Source: CAXXIC01 sp049315325 (lineage in GTDB: Bacteria > Bacteroidota > Bacteroidia > Bacteroidales > UBA7332). From it: DNA of 64,000 nucleotides. Below the pieces are notes generated by a model, which was given only the letters and a program-made list of their open reading frames with translations, was not told the DNA's origin and ran no database searches. The stretch lies in contig JBMOKJ010000011.1 of the NCBI GenBank assembly GCA_049315325.1, positions 33,399 through 97,398 on the forward strand, given 5' to 3'. This document shows positions 63,897 through 64,000 of the stretch, piece after piece. Each line of letters starts with the position of its first letter. Within the stretch, counting starts at the first letter, position 1. Made by a program: the position numbers and the translations under genes.

Positions 63897-64000
63897 ATGA
63901 AAAAGGAAATTATTCTATTCTCCGGCATTTTGTTTGCCGGTGTCACTTCGTTTGCTCAGCAGAAGCAAGACAGCCTTCGGGTGGTGCATCTGCAAGAAGT
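63897..64000 (+). CDS. TonB-dependent outer-membrane receptor, N-terminus (probable thiamine uptake)
   Basis: The first 34 residues are in the window: signal peptide KEIILFSGILFAGVTSFAQQ, then SLRVVHLQEV, which looks like the approach to a TonB box/plug domain. The TPP riboswitch before it and known thiamine outer-membrane receptors of Bacteroides suggest that it imports thiamine or a precursor. The rest lies outside the window, so the family call leans on context. Confidence 0.75.
   Translation, partial: MKKEIILFSGILFAGVTSFAQQKQDSLRVVHLQE

Noticed and set aside
1..64000. CRISPR array, rRNA operon, insertion sequence transposase or integrase
   Set aside because: I looked for regularly spaced repeats, rRNA sequences and transposase motifs and found none.

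Overview
The window looks like chromosomal DNA of a member of the Bacteroidota, most likely an anaerobic or facultative Bacteroidales-type organism (Paludibacter-like is a guess; rank below phylum is inference). The support is: promoters of the Bacteroidota type (TTG or TTTG, a 19-21 base gap, then TAnnTTTG) in front of both tRNA genes and several protein genes; C-terminal type IX secretion sorting domains on two exported proteins; a thiamine riboswitch ahead of a TonB-dependent receptor; and a rich set of exported glycoside hydrolases.

Bases 1-5,420 hold a truncated phosphoketolase gene, transaldolase, and a two-gene signalling unit (free-standing receiver plus a large PAS-PAS hybrid kinase). 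Bases 5,460-26,030 are a stress and cell-envelope block, almost all on the minus strand. It is framed by two paralogous small AraC-family regulators and contains an ice-binding-like lipoprotein, an unusual NRAMP-family transporter, the CbpA/CbpM co-chaperone pair, two L,D-transpeptidases, a P-type ATPase, UspA, a glycosyltransferase fusion next to a GH130 phosphorylase-like enzyme, an AI-2E-type permease, small membrane proteins (holin-like, YtxH, lmo0937-like), CsbD and several small envelope proteins. Five promoters in this block carry the same direct-repeat operator (half-sites 21 bp apart), always 21-22 bp from a TAnnTTTG-like -7 box. This is a candidate regulon that I think is the most interesting new signal here.

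A broken GIY-YIG nuclease gene and tRNA-Asp separate this block from a biosynthetic locus (26.7-36.1 kb): a 2,477-residue two-module non-ribosomal peptide synthetase with an internal formyltransferase domain, its phosphopantetheinyl transferase, and a branched-chain aminotransferase. A cytidylyltransferase/GHMP-kinase fusion follows on the opposite strand.

Bases 37.4-55.7 kb form a carbohydrate-use locus: a LacI regulator, a sodium:solute symporter whose promoter and first 160 codons are tandemly duplicated (569 bp, identical as read), an FAD oxidoreductase, GH2, a GH43-GH16 fusion, a GH36-type enzyme, then on the minus strand GH29, GH30 and a GH128-like enzyme with a type IX sorting tail. 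Paired LacI-type operators with the same 30-bp spacing lie at both ends. The mix of GH16, GH30 and GH128 suggests beta-1,3/1,6-glucan, with galactose- and fucose-containing side chains possible. No SusC/SusD pair lies in the window.

The right end holds tRNA-Arg, uracil-DNA glycosylase, a type IX-secreted protein, truA, a periplasmic rhodanese-thioredoxin fusion, a long palindromic element beside a lone HsdR-N-type nuclease, a second GH2, and a TPP riboswitch leading into a truncated TonB-dependent receptor. Three copies of a 102-115 bp inverted-repeat element lie in intergenic gaps at 1.2, 10.8 and 18.4 kb.
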